From assembly GCA_016703425.1 (NCBI GenBank), contig JADJCA010000009.1, positions 62,001 to 126,000 of the forward strand: a stretch of 64,000 nucleotides of DNA. Reading direction: 5' to 3'. Under the pieces are notes generated by a model that saw nothing but the letters and a program-made list of their open reading frames with translations, searched no databases and was not told the origin of the DNA. The DNA is from Myxococcales bacterium (lineage in GTDB: Bacteria > Myxococcota_A > Polyangia > Polyangiales > Polyangiaceae). The position numbers and the translations under genes are program-made. Positions 1-8,325 of this stretch are shown piece after piece; positions within the stretch are counted from its first letter, which is position 1, and every line of letters starts with the position of its first letter.

Positions 1-545
1 TGCCGGTCATCGAGGGCGACTTCGACACGCGCGTGGTGACCGATCCGCGCGAACAGACCACGGGCCCCGCGGCCGCCAGGAACAAGGCGCGCCCGCGCCT
101 GTGGGCCTACGTCGGGCTCGCGGTGGCGACGCTGGTGGCGGCGGGGGCCGCCGCCTTCGTTCGCTCGACCTCGACCTCGAACATTACTGGACGGAGTCCC
201 GAAGGGACGGAGGAAAGGCATGTCGACGGGTCCGCTAGGACCCTAGTCACCTCGACCGCGACCTCGACCGCGACCGCGACCGCGACCGCGACCCCGACCC
301 CGACCCCGACCCCGAACATTACTGGACGGAGTCCCGAAGGGACGGAGGAAAGGCAAGTCGACGGGTCCGTCAGGACCCTAGTCACCTCGACCTCGACCGA
401 AACCTATCCACGCGATGCCGCGGCGAAGCCCCCCTCGGCGGAGGGCAAATCCGCAGGGCCCGCGAATCGCCCCAGGCGGTCGCCGCCCAAGCCAACGCCT
501 GCACCCAAAGCGAGCGCGACGGGCTTTGCGGTCATTCCGTTGTGA
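1..545 (+). CDS. C-terminal end of a single-pass membrane protein, probably a Ser/Thr kinase (5' truncated)
   Basis: The frame is open from the left edge (codons from base 3) to the stop at 543-545, so the gene starts outside the window. What is left is a short charged stretch, one hydrophobic segment (about residues 33-55 counted from base 3, core LAVATLVAAGAAAFV) and a low-complexity Thr/Ser/Pro/Ala tail. The tail contains the same 26-residue block twice (NITGRSPEGTEER...), separated by Ala-Thr and Pro-Thr repeats. Kinases further along the window have the same plan of kinase domain, one membrane segment and a Pro/Ala tail, and a kinase cassette lies next door, so a kinase is the best guess; no catalytic residue is visible. 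The gene converges on the minus-strand gene ending at 547 with one base between. Confidence 0.5.
   Translation, partial: PVIEGDFDTRVVTDPREQTTGPAAARNKARPRLWAYVGLAVATLVAAGAAAFVRSTSTSNITGRSPEGTEERHVDGSARTLVTSTATSTATATATATPTPTPTPNITGRSPEGTEERQVDGSVRTLVTSTSTETYPRDAAAKPPSAEGKSAGPANRPRRSPPKPTPAPKASATGFAVIPL
178..257. repeat. In-frame palindromic element, copy 1
   Basis: This about 80-bp unit lies inside the coding tail of the first gene. It contains two perfect hairpins: GTCCC-GAA-GGGAC at 196-208 and GGGTCC-GCTA-GGACCC at 228-243. ACTGG near its start can also pair with CC(T)AGT near its end, giving a possible closed multi-stem fold. It is 77 of 80 identical to the copy 135 bp downstream. The three differences fall in the second loop (235, 236) and in the spacer (221), never in a stem. 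I do not recognise the family. Confidence 0.75.
251..313. repeat. Hexanucleotide repeat tract (CGACCG / CGACCC)
   Basis: Imperfect 6-bp repeats fill the space between the two palindromic elements and encode alternating Thr-Ala and then Thr-Pro. The period is a multiple of three, so copy-number change would lengthen or shorten the tail without shifting the frame. Confidence 0.8.
313..392. repeat. In-frame palindromic element, copy 2
   Basis: Second copy of the unit at 178-257, offset by exactly 135 bp (45 codons), so both are read in the same frame. Both hairpin stems are kept; the loop of the second hairpin reads GTCA instead of GCTA. Confidence 0.75.
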
Positions 546-546
546 C

Positions 547-782
<236 letters not shown>

Positions 783-786
<4 letters not shown>

Positions 787-2119
787 TCGGGGCCGCGGAC
801 GCCGAGGCGCGCCATCATGCGTTGGAGGAAGCGCCGATTAACACCCGCCAACTCGGCGGCGTGCGTCACGTTGCCGCCGGTTCGCTCCAAGATCCCTTTG
901 ACGTAGAGGAGCTCGAACTGCTCGGTCCACGCGTCGCGCGCTTCCTTCAGCGGCAACCGCAAGGCCTCAAGGTCCTCCATGCTTCGGAGCGCTGGCGCCG
1001 GTGCAGGCTCGGTCTCGGTCGAGAGGTTGCCTAGCAAGAGGGCGCGTTCGACGGTGTGTTTGAGCTCGCGCACGTTGCCGGGGAACGATCGCCGCGCGAG
1101 CGACGCCAAGAACTCGGGCGGCAGCGGGCCTCGCCCGCCGCGCGCTTTGTGGAAGCGGTCCGCGAGCTCCGCGATGTCGGCGGGACGTTCGCGCAAAGGC
1201 GGCAGCAGAACCTCGACGACCGCGAGGCGGTAGTAGAGATCTTCGCGAAAGGTACCGCCATTGACCGCCTGCTCCAGCGGCCGATGCGTGGCCGCGACGA
1301 CGCGGACGTCGACGGAGCGCTCGACGTTGGTGCCGACGCGACGGATCGTCCGCGTCTCGAGCGCGCGGAGGAGCTTGGCCTGGAGCGACAGGGGAGCTCG
1401 CCGATCTCGTCGAGGAAGAGCGTCCCTTGGTGCGCTTCTTCACAGCCGCCCGCGCGATCGCACGAGGCGCCGGTGAGCGGGCCGCGAGCGTGACCGAAGA
1501 GCTCGCTCTCGAAGAGGGCCTCGGGAATGGCGCCGCAGTCGACGGCGACGAACGGTCCGCGGGCCCGGGGTGACGCGTCGTGGATGGCGCGCGCGGCGAC
1601 CTCCTTCCCTGTGCCGGTCTCTCCTCGCAAGAGCACCGTCGCGTCGCTCGGCGCCGCGCGCTCGAGGATCGCAAAGACCTGCCGCATCGCGACGCTCTTG
1701 CCGAAGAGTCCGCCGAAGGCCTCACCCGTCGATACTCCCGGCAGCGCGAAGCCGTCGCCCGACCCTTCGACGCGCACCGTGGTGCCTCCCGCTAGGATGA
1801 GCGCTCCCGGCGGGATCGTGGCGAGCGAGACGCCGAGGCCCGCTACGAACGTGCCATTGGTACTGCCGAGATCACGAAGCGACAAACCGCGCGACGTGGC
1901 TGTCACCTCGTAGTGGATCCGGGACACGGCCCGGTCGTCGACCGCGAGCTCGCAGATCGACGACGAGCCGACCTTGGCCGTTCCCTTCGTTAGCGGCGCC
2001 CTTTTTCCCCTCGATGGTCCGTCGACGACCACGAGCACAAACGGCTCGGCGCGGCCCTTTGGCTTCACCAACTTGGTCGTGGCATCGTCGGGGAATCCGT
2101 CTTCGTCGTTTTCGCTCAC
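783..2119 (-). CDS. FHA-AAA-Fis regulator of the sigma54-activator type, frameshifted
   Basis: Predicted cytoplasmic transcription regulator that reads a phospho-Thr signal through an FHA domain. Domains in order: FHA (about residues 25-115; VSRIH and STNGTFV are present, but the usual Gly-Arg of the first loop reads VGSSS), AAA+ (Walker A GETGTGKE, Walker B GTLFLDEIGE, loop GPLTGA instead of GAFTGA, PLRERPADI), and a C-terminal Fis-type helix-turn-helix (GGNVTHAAELAGVNRR). The frame breaks right after LDEIGEL: one base seems missing in the C-run at 1391-1394, and adding it restores a continuous protein of about 445 residues. It lies 50 bp downstream of the kinase gene in the same direction, which suggests one operon and a kinase-to-regulator link. 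The break may be a sequencing error or a true mutation. Confidence 0.85.
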
Positions 2120-2169
2120 GGCGACCGAGAGACTACCTCGCTTTTCGAACGCGACGAGCGACCGGCTCC

Positions 2170-3438
2170 TCAGTACGGGTTTTGCCGAGGCCGAAGCGGC
2201 GCGGAGCTCGACACGGGCCGAGCCCTCGGACCAGCGCTTCGCTTCGGCGCGTCGACGGACGGCGAAGGTGCCACGTCTCGAGTTTGCGGTTCGCCTTGAG
2301 CCGAAGCCGCGGGCGCGAGCGCTGGCGCCTCACCGGGGGTGCTCTCCTGCGCCCTTGGCGGCGCGGCCGCGGACCGAGAGACGGGAGCGGACGCAGGCGA
2401 TACCCGCGTCGAGCGATACGCTCGGAAGCTCACCCCAGCCCCAGCGGCGACGATAGCCGCCAGCGAAAGCGCGACGACGACGCGACGGCGCGGTGGCCCC
2501 CGCGTCGGCAGCGCCAGCGCCCTCGCGTGCGCCTCGAGGAGCGCTCGGCGCTCCGCCGTGAAGCAGCCCCTCACATCATCCTCGGTCCCTAGCAGGCCCA
2601 CCGACTTCGCGGCCGTTGAGAGCGCCTCCGCGAATTCCTCCGCCGTCGCGAATCGGTCGCCGGGGTGACGCGCGAGGGCGCGGGCCAGCACCGCGTCGAG
2701 GGGCGCAGCGTTGAGTTCGGGCCGCGCCGTGGCCAGCGACGGGATCGGCAGCGTCAGAATTCGTTCGAGCGTCTGCGCGTCGTTGTCGCCGCGAAAGAGC
2801 CGCTCCTGAGCGAGCGCCTCCCACGCCACGACGGCCAGCGAAAAGACATCTTGCCGGCGATCGCCGGCCTCACCACGCACGTACTCCGGCGCCAAGTACC
2901 CGGCCTTACCTTTGAGCACCCCCTCCGTCGTCGCGCGATCGGTCGCGAGGCATTTCGCGAGGCCGAAGTCCGAGATGCGTGCCACGCCGTCTACGCCGAC
3001 CAAGACGTTTTGCGGGGACACGTCGCGGTGAACGAGGGCAAGCGGATCGCCCCGTTCGTCGCGCAGCTCGTGGAGCGCATGGAGTCCGGCGGCGCCGTCG
3101 AGGATGATACGGACGACGGCGCGCGCCGTCGCCGGACGGTCGCTCCTTCGCCAGTCGCGCACGAGCTCGGCGAGGTTGGCGCCTTCGACGTAGTCGAGCA
3201 CCAACACAGGCGCGTCATCGACGAGCTCGACGCCCCGGAGCTGCACCACATTGCGATGATGCAGGCGCATCGCGATCTCCGCCTCGCGATGCAGCGCGAA
3301 GCGCACGTCGGGATCCTCTAAGAGGTGCGGGTGCGGACACTTTCGCGCGACCCGATTGCCCTCGCGGTCCTTGGCGAGCCACACGGTCGCGTGGCCGCCG
3401 GAGGCGAGCTTGACGGCCCCCTTCACGGCGCCCTTCAC
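2170..3438 (-). CDS. Membrane-anchored Ser/Thr protein kinase
   Basis: Eukaryotic-like kinase, predicted to face the cytoplasm and to be anchored by one membrane segment. From GTG 3438 (422 aa) it has the glycine loop LASGGHATVW (11-20), catalytic Lys33 (VARKC), HRD at 137-139 in VHRDVSPQN, DFG from 157 (SDFGLAK) and APE in GYLAPEY. A membrane helix follows at about 320-340 (VVVALSLAAIVAAGAG), then about 80 residues of Pro/Ala/Ser tail. The GTG was chosen because it overlaps the stop of the PEGA/TPR gene by 4 bp (GTGA) and leaves a kinase domain that starts just before the glycine loop. The domain's first strand is unusually short, so an earlier start is possible. The gene sits between the PEGA protein and the FHA regulator, its likely partners. 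Confidence 0.93.
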   Translation of the reverse strand: MKGAVKGAVKLASGGHATVWLAKDREGNRVARKCPHPHLLEDPDVRFALHREAEIAMRLHHRNVVQLRGVELVDDAPVLVLDYVEGANLAELVRDWRRSDRPATARAVVRIILDGAAGLHALHELRDERGDPLALVHRDVSPQNVLVGVDGVARISDFGLAKCLATDRATTEGVLKGKAGYLAPEYVRGEAGDRRQDVFSLAVVAWEALAQERLFRGDNDAQTLERILTLPIPSLATARPELNAAPLDAVLARALARHPGDRFATAEEFAEALSTAAKSVGLLGTEDDVRGCFTAERRALLEAHARALALPTRGPPRRRVVVALSLAAIVAAGAGVSFRAYRSTRVSPASAPVSRSAAAPPRAQESTPGEAPALAPAASAQGEPQTRDVAPSPSVDAPKRSAGPRARPVSSSAPLRPRQNPY

Positions 3439-4400
3439 GGCAGTGTTCCTTCGAGCATCACGAGGCCGCCGTGACCACGCGCCGCCAGGCGAGCCCGCAC
3501 CGGGAGGGGACTCCACACGAGGAAGGTGAGACCCGTCGCAACGAACACGCCCGTCGCCGCCAAGGAGACCTGCGTCATGAGCTGCGCGGTCTTCCCGTCG
3601 TCGGCCAAGCGCGGGCAATCACCGGCCGGCAGCGCGTTCGACGCGGCACCGGCACCGCAAGCGCCACGTTCGAAGCGCGCGCGCGTGTCGCGCAGATCCA
3701 GGTACGAGACCAACGCGAAGGCCCCCGCGGCCATGGCCGCCCCGAAGGTGACGGTGGCCACCACGTGGTTGGGGTCGGACCAAAAACCCGGGCCTTGTTC
3801 GGGGCGCAACTCAACCCTCGGCGGCCCGACAGGTCGGTCGTCGCCTTCCGGGGCCGGCACCGCCACGACGCTCTGCGCCTTCGCCTCGAGCTCCACTTCA
3901 CGGCTTCGCTCGCCGACCACCACGCGCACCCGATGGTTGCCAGGCGTCACCAACACCGCCTCGCGCGGCCTCGGCACCTCAACGCCGTCGACGAAAGCAT
4001 GGCACGCGAGGGCCTTGTCGCAGGGGATGAGGTACCGAGCCACGCTTGAAGCGAAGGCCGCCTCGGCGCGCGCCGCAGCGGCCCGCGCTGCACCATCGAG
4101 CTGCCGACCGTGCGCCCGATCAACGAGCTCCATGGCGAGGACCGGATCACCGGCTTGCCGCGCCGCTTCGAGCGCTGCCTCGATGGCTGCGTTGGAAGGC
4201 ACCCACGCATCGGCGCGCGCAAACTCTCGCGCCGCGAGCGCAAACTCACGCGCTGCGTGCGCGCGAAGGCCGCGCTCGTAGCAGGTCCGCGCCTCCGCGG
4301 CAGCGTCGACGGCCTCCGCCGCTCGCGCGCCGGGGGCCGCCACAAGAAGAGGCGCTGCGACGGAAAGTACGCGCGCCGCGGCCCTCAACCGAGTCGACAT
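3435..4400 (-). CDS. Secreted or membrane TPR/PEGA-type protein of the kinase cassette
   Basis: 321 aa from ATG 4400. A signal peptide (VLSVAAPLLVAAPGARA) is followed by an Ala-rich helical region of the TPR kind (CYERGLRAHAAREFALAARE, about 35-110) and a PEGA-like beta domain (about 135-190: FVDGVEVPRPREAVLVTPGNHRVRV read in two parts, with the usual G-x-H-x-V end). Two hydrophobic helices follow near 215-235 and 275-300. PEGA domains are surface beta-sandwiches, so this is likely an envelope sensor or scaffold. It is first in an operon with the kinase (4-bp overlap) and the FHA regulator. The gene at 8322-9134 has the same architecture next to another kinase. Confidence 0.8.
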   Translation of the reverse strand: MSTRLRAAARVLSVAAPLLVAAPGARAAEAVDAAAEARTCYERGLRAHAAREFALAAREFARADAWVPSNAAIEAALEAARQAGDPVLAMELVDRAHGRQLDGAARAAAARAEAAFASSVARYLIPCDKALACHAFVDGVEVPRPREAVLVTPGNHRVRVVVGERSREVELEAKAQSVVAVPAPEGDDRPVGPPRVELRPEQGPGFWSDPNHVVATVTFGAAMAAGAFALVSYLDLRDTRARFERGACGAGAASNALPAGDCPRLADDGKTAQLMTQVSLAATGVFVATGLTFLVWSPLPVRARLAARGHGGLVMLEGTLP

Positions 4401-4522
4401 CCTCCGCGAAGAGTAGCCGACGCGCGCGCCGGTAGGGCCCCGCCGCGAGCGAGCCCACCAATTCCTGTGCGCCGGCTCGCGAGCGCCCCGACGCCAACGC
4501 CCATGAGGTAGAGTCACGCGCC

Positions 4523-4984
4523 GTGCGCTGCTTCTTCGTGCCCTTCGGCTTCGGCGCCGTTCTCGCGGCCGGCTGCGGATACGACTGGGCGCTGCGCGCG
4601 TACGACGCTGCCGCGCCGGCCGATGCCTCGGTGGCCGACGTGACGACCGACGCCGCGGCCCTCGACGCGAACGTCACCGAGGGGGGCCCTTCGTGCGGCG
4701 AGCTTGCCGCGAAGCAGTCGATCGCGCTCGACCGCGCGCGGAGTTGCACGCTGGCCTCGGGACACTGCCTCGCCAAGGAGACCGACGGCTGCGGATGCGG
4801 CCATTTCGTCGCCGTCGCTGGAGGAGCGGCGACCAACGAATTTCGGGCGGCGGCGGCGGCGTTTCGCGACGCCGGCTGCTTGGCTAGTTGCGACCCGACG
4901 CCGTGCCCCGCGCTACCCGCCGCGGGCGTATGCCTGTCGCAAGCGACGCCCGACGGCGGCGTCAGCACCCGCTGCAGCCCGTAA
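4523..4984 (+). CDS. Small Cys-rich lipoprotein, function unknown
   Basis: 153 aa from GTG 4523. The N-terminus is a lipoprotein signal (FGFGAVLAAGC), followed by an Asp/Ala linker and a region with ten or so Cys (pattern SCxxLA..., CGCGHF, CxxSCDPTPC) that should form disulfides outside the cytoplasm. I do not recognise the family; similar Cys-rich lipoproteins are common in myxobacteria. It is divergent from the PEGA/TPR gene with 122 bp between. Confidence 0.75.
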   Translation: MRCFFVPFGFGAVLAAGCGYDWALRAYDAAAPADASVADVTTDAAALDANVTEGGPSCGELAAKQSIALDRARSCTLASGHCLAKETDGCGCGHFVAVAGGAATNEFRAAAAAFRDAGCLASCDPTPCPALPAAGVCLSQATPDGGVSTRCSP

Positions 4985-5037
4985 CGCCGACGCAACGAGC
5001 GCCGCGAGGCGCAGATGCTGCGCCACCGCTTCGCCCG

Positions 5038-5427
5038 CTAGCGCCCGAGCAAGGGGTCGTTGGTTCGGAAGTAGGCTCGCGCATGCGCGACGATCTGAGC
5101 GTCGGTCGGGTGGTCGGCGGTCTCGACCCCGACGATGCGCGCCTCGACCTTTGGGTCGTGCTTGTGCATGTGCTTCACGAGCGCAAGCTTAGCCGTACCG
5201 GGCCCAAGCACGAGGATTTCCTGGGAATCCGAGAGGGCGCGGGCGATGGCTTCGAAGAACTGGGCCGCCTCTCGCGTCTCGCCGCGTGCGTGCTGATCGC
5301 GCGCGCCGTGCGACGAAGTGACGTGATGCTTCGGCGCCTTGAAGGTCGCCTCGTCGAACGCCTCCGCGGTGATGTGAAAGACACGGGCCTGCTGGTGGTC
5401 GAGCCACACGACTGCGTGAAAGGTCAT
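5038..5427 (-). CDS. Small eRF1/Pelota-like 'translational machinery' protein
   Basis: 129 aa, soluble. It begins FHAVVWLDHQQARVFHI and ends with a conserved stretch (EILVLGPGTAKLALVKHM, then VGVETADHPTDAQIVAHAR). This matches the small bacterial proteins related to the third domain of eRF1/Pelota that are annotated as translational machinery proteins. Their role is not well defined; a link to ribosome or stress functions is inferred from fold only. It is 43 bp downstream of the FHA regulator on the same strand and may be cotranscribed. Confidence 0.8.
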   Translation of the reverse strand: MTFHAVVWLDHQQARVFHITAEAFDEATFKAPKHHVTSSHGARDQHARGETREAAQFFEAIARALSDSQEILVLGPGTAKLALVKHMHKHDPKVEARIVGVETADHPTDAQIVAHARAYFRTNDPLLGR

Positions 5428-5470
5428 GCCGCTCGTATAGCAAATCCGGTGCCCAAAGTGGGGGCGCGGG

Positions 5471-6772
5471 TCAACGCTCGCCGGAGCCCACGCGATTCTT
5501 CACGACGTAGAAGTAGCGCCTCGCGATGCCGGCGGCCGCGGCGGCCGCCGAGACGTTGCCACCGCTCTTCGCCAGCGCGCGCTCGATGTACGCGTGCTCG
5601 AAGGCGTCCACCACCTTTTGCCGAGCCACGGGCAGCGTGAGGTCTTGGCGCAGCACGTGATCAAAATCGCCCAGCACCGCCGTGGGCGCATCCTTCGACG
5701 CCGCAAGGGCCGGCGCGTCGTCGCCCACGGCGATGAGGCGCGCCACGGCGTTGCGCAGCTCGCGTACGTTCCCAGGCCAATCGCTCCGCTCGAGGCGCGC
5801 CATGGTTGCGCTCGAAAGGTCACCGCGCCCGCCGAGCTTGGTCCAGAAGTGGCGGACGAGCAGCTCGACGTCTCCCTGTCGCTCGCGAAGCGGCGGAAGC
5901 TCGACATGCGCTACGGCGAGGCGAAAGTAGAGGTCCTCGCGTAGCCGACCCTCTTGGACTTCGACCTCGAGGTCGCGCCGAGTCGACGCGATGAAGCGAA
6001 TGTCCACCGCGACGGTGTCGGCGCCGCGAGTCACTTTGCCTCGCTCAATGACGCCGAGCAGTTTGCCTTGCACGCCACCGTCGAGCTCACCGATCTCATC
6101 GAGAAAGAGCGTTCCGCCGTTCGCCTGTTCGAGGAGCCCCGCGCGGCCCGATTCATCACCGAAGAGCGCTTGCTCCGACTCGGCGGCGCTGAGGGCCGCG
6201 CAATCGAGAATCGAGAAGGCGCCCGCCTCGCGCGTCCCCTCTTCGTGCAGCGTCTCGGCGAGGAGCTCCTTGCCGGTGCCCGTCGCTCCCTCAAGGACGA
6301 CCGGGACGTCGCTCTCGGCGAGTCGCTTGAGGATCGGGTAGAGCTTGCGCATGGCCGCGCTGGCGCCGATGACGCGACCGAAGCGCATCGCGCGCGCGAG
6401 CTGCGCCTGCTCGTCAGAGCGACGCACGACCGAGACCTCGGTCTGCCCCACGCGCAACGTTTCGCCGCCTAGCGCGAAGGCCGACGCGATGCGCACCCCG
6501 GACAGAAACGTTCCGTTCTTGGACCCCAGGTCTTGGACGTGAAGACCCGACGCCGTAGACTCCACGGTCGCGTGCCGCCGACTTATCTCCGCGTCGTCGA
6601 TCGAGAGGTGGCACAAGGCGCTCTTCCCGATGAGGCGGCGCGGCGTTGCACCATCCACCACCAGCGCCTTGCCAGCGTCGGGACCGGACGCGACGACGAG
6701 CTCAAAGGTCCAGCCGCCGGGGGGCGCCTGCGTGAGGTCCGAGAGCCGCGTTTCGGCCTCTTTGGTTGCCAT
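5471..6772 (-). CDS. FHA-AAA-Fis regulator lacking the GAFTGA loop
   Basis: 433 aa, intact. FHA domain at about 20-115 (ISRRH and LGSKNGTFL; the loop Arg is replaced, giving LIGKSAL). AAA+ domain at about 130-355 with Walker A GATGTGKE, Walker B GGTLFLDEIGE and arginine-finger region LREDLYFRL. Fis-type helix-turn-helix at about 395-430 (GGNVSAAAAAAGIARRY). Between the two Walker motifs, where sigma54 activators carry GAFTGA, this protein reads ALFGDESGRAGLLEQANG, so the loop is missing. By family knowledge it should not open sigma54 promoters in the usual way; DNA binding and FHA-dependent control remain possible. It is divergent from the kinase at 6883, with 110 bp between. Confidence 0.9.
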   Translation of the reverse strand: MATKEAETRLSDLTQAPPGGWTFELVVASGPDAGKALVVDGATPRRLIGKSALCHLSIDDAEISRRHATVESTASGLHVQDLGSKNGTFLSGVRIASAFALGGETLRVGQTEVSVVRRSDEQAQLARAMRFGRVIGASAAMRKLYPILKRLAESDVPVVLEGATGTGKELLAETLHEEGTREAGAFSILDCAALSAAESEQALFGDESGRAGLLEQANGGTLFLDEIGELDGGVQGKLLGVIERGKVTRGADTVAVDIRFIASTRRDLEVEVQEGRLREDLYFRLAVAHVELPPLRERQGDVELLVRHFWTKLGGRGDLSSATMARLERSDWPGNVRELRNAVARLIAVGDDAPALAASKDAPTAVLGDFDHVLRQDLTLPVARQKVVDAFEHAYIERALAKSGGNVSAAAAAAGIARRYFYVVKNRVGSGER

Positions 6773-6882
6773 GACGGGACGGTATCATCAGCCCAACGTG
6801 CGGCGTAGCCAGCGGACTCGCCGGAGCGATCACCGCGAAATCAGTCGCCCGCGCGTCGATCGGGTAGACTTGCGGCCATCTC
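6773..6882. promoter_or_regulatory. Divergent intergenic region between FHA regulator and kinase
   Basis: The 110 bp between the two divergent starts (ATG 6772, GTG 6883) must hold both promoters. TAGACT just upstream of the kinase start is the only -10-like hexamer I would point to. No -24/-12 (TGGC/TTGC) pair is evident. Confidence 0.35.
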
Positions 6883-8325
6883 GTGACCGCCTCGTCGCGA
6901 CGCATCGGCGACCGCTACGTGCTCGGCCCGGACCTCGCGTCGGGAGGCATGGCAACGGTCCACTTAGGCAAGCAGCTCGGCGCCGAGGGCTTCCATCGCA
7001 TCGTCGCGCTCAAGAAGCTCCACGGTCGTTTCTCGGCCGACGCCGACATCGTGGACAGCTTCCTCGCGGAAGCGAAGGTCGCCGCCAGCATCCGACACCC
7101 CAACGTCGTGGCGATCCAAGACGTGGTCCGCGAAGGCGACGAGCTGTTCTTGGTCATGGACTACGTGCCAGGCCTTTCGCTCGCGCGCCTCATGGCCGGT
7201 GCCGAAACGGTCCGCAAGGTTCCGCCGGCGATCGCCTCAGCGGTGCTCCTTAACGTCCTCGAAGGCCTCGAGGCAGCCCACGGGGCCGCCGCCGACGACG
7301 GAACGCCGCTCCGCCTCGTGCATCGGGACATCAGCCCGCAAAACATTCTTGTCGGCGCCGACGGGGCCGGTCGGCTCATCGACTTCGGAGTGGCACGCAG
7401 CGCTGCGCGTCTCAAAAACACGCGCGAAGGCCTGGTCAAGGGCAAGCTCCTCTACTTGCCACCGGAGGTCGTCGAGGGCGAGGCCCATGGCATCGCTGGC
7501 GATGTCTTCTCCGCGGGAGCGGTCCTCTGGGAAGCCCTGGTGGGCAAGCCGGTCTTCGCCGCTGAAACCGACGGCGCCATCACGGCGCGGATTCTCGTCG
7601 GCGACGTGAGCCCGCCGAGCCGCAGCGAACCCTCCGTCTCGGAGGCCCTCGACGCGGTCGTGCTGAAGGCGCTCGAGCACTCGGCGCGCAAGCGTTGGAA
7701 GTCGGCCGCCGAATTCGCAGCAGCGCTCCGCGTGGCGGCGCCGCCGGCACCGGCCGCGGCGGTGCGCGCGTGGCTCGCCCAAGAGTGCGGCCCAACGCTC
7801 GAGGAGCGAAGCGGCCAGGTGCGCGCCTTCGAGGTGGCGGCCCTGCCGGACGTGGCATCGCCGGCGCGCGCGTCGCTCGGCGCGGCGGAGGAGCTCGAGA
7901 CCCGGCCCAAGCCACGACGACACGCCGCTGCGTACGGAACGACGGCGCTCGTCGCCCTGCTCGTCGCAGGAGGCGCCGCGCTGCTCTCCTCCCGGCTTCG
8001 CGGCGAGAGCGACCTCCGAGAAGCGCACGCGCCCGACGCCAACGCGCTCGCGACGGCGCGCGTCGACGCGATGGCGCCGGCGGCTCCTCTCGAGGCGTCC
8101 GTACTACCTGCTGCTTCGGCGCCCCCTTCGCCCTCGGCAGGCGGAGCATCGACGGCCGATGCGGCGCTTGGTCACGAGGCTGGCGTCGTCGGCGCCATCG
8201 CGCGGCCCGCTGCGTTGCCACGACCCGCACCGAGTGCGAGCGCGCAGAAGAGTCTCGACTGCCGCGTGCCGTACCGACTCGACAGCGAGGGCAATCGCAT
8301 CTACCGAAGAGAGTGCCTCCAATGA
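6883..8325 (+). CDS. Membrane-anchored Ser/Thr protein kinase
   Basis: 480 aa from GTG 6883. Full kinase domain: glycine loop LASGGMATVH (18-27), Lys44 in VALKK, HRD at 147-149 (VHRDISPQN), DFG from 167 (LIDFGVAR), and PPE in place of APE (YLPPEVVEG). A membrane helix (TALVALLVAGGAALL, about 345-365) separates it from an outer Ala/Pro tail that ends in a short segment with two Cys (DCRVPY, RECLQ), possibly a disulfide outside the membrane. Its stop overlaps the next start (ATGA, 8322-8325). Together with the divergent FHA regulator it forms the second kinase-PEGA-FHA cassette. Confidence 0.95.
   Translation: MTASSRRIGDRYVLGPDLASGGMATVHLGKQLGAEGFHRIVALKKLHGRFSADADIVDSFLAEAKVAASIRHPNVVAIQDVVREGDELFLVMDYVPGLSLARLMAGAETVRKVPPAIASAVLLNVLEGLEAAHGAAADDGTPLRLVHRDISPQNILVGADGAGRLIDFGVARSAARLKNTREGLVKGKLLYLPPEVVEGEAHGIAGDVFSAGAVLWEALVGKPVFAAETDGAITARILVGDVSPPSRSEPSVSEALDAVVLKALEHSARKRWKSAAEFAAALRVAAPPAPAAAVRAWLAQECGPTLEERSGQVRAFEVAALPDVASPARASLGAAEELETRPKPRRHAAAYGTTALVALLVAGGAALLSSRLRGESDLREAHAPDANALATARVDAMAPAAPLEASVLPAASAPPSPSAGGASTADAALGHEAGVVGAIARPAALPRPAPSASAQKSLDCRVPYRLDSEGNRIYRRECLQ

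Noticed and set aside
178..392. The duplicated element as a CRISPR-like or known ribozyme/riboswitch
   Set aside because: Only two copies, inside a coding frame, and no match to any consensus I know for hammerhead, HDV or c-di-GMP RNAs.
6773..6882. A sigma54 -24/-12 promoter for the second kinase cassette
   Set aside because: No TGGC-N8-TTGC pair at proper spacing in this region.
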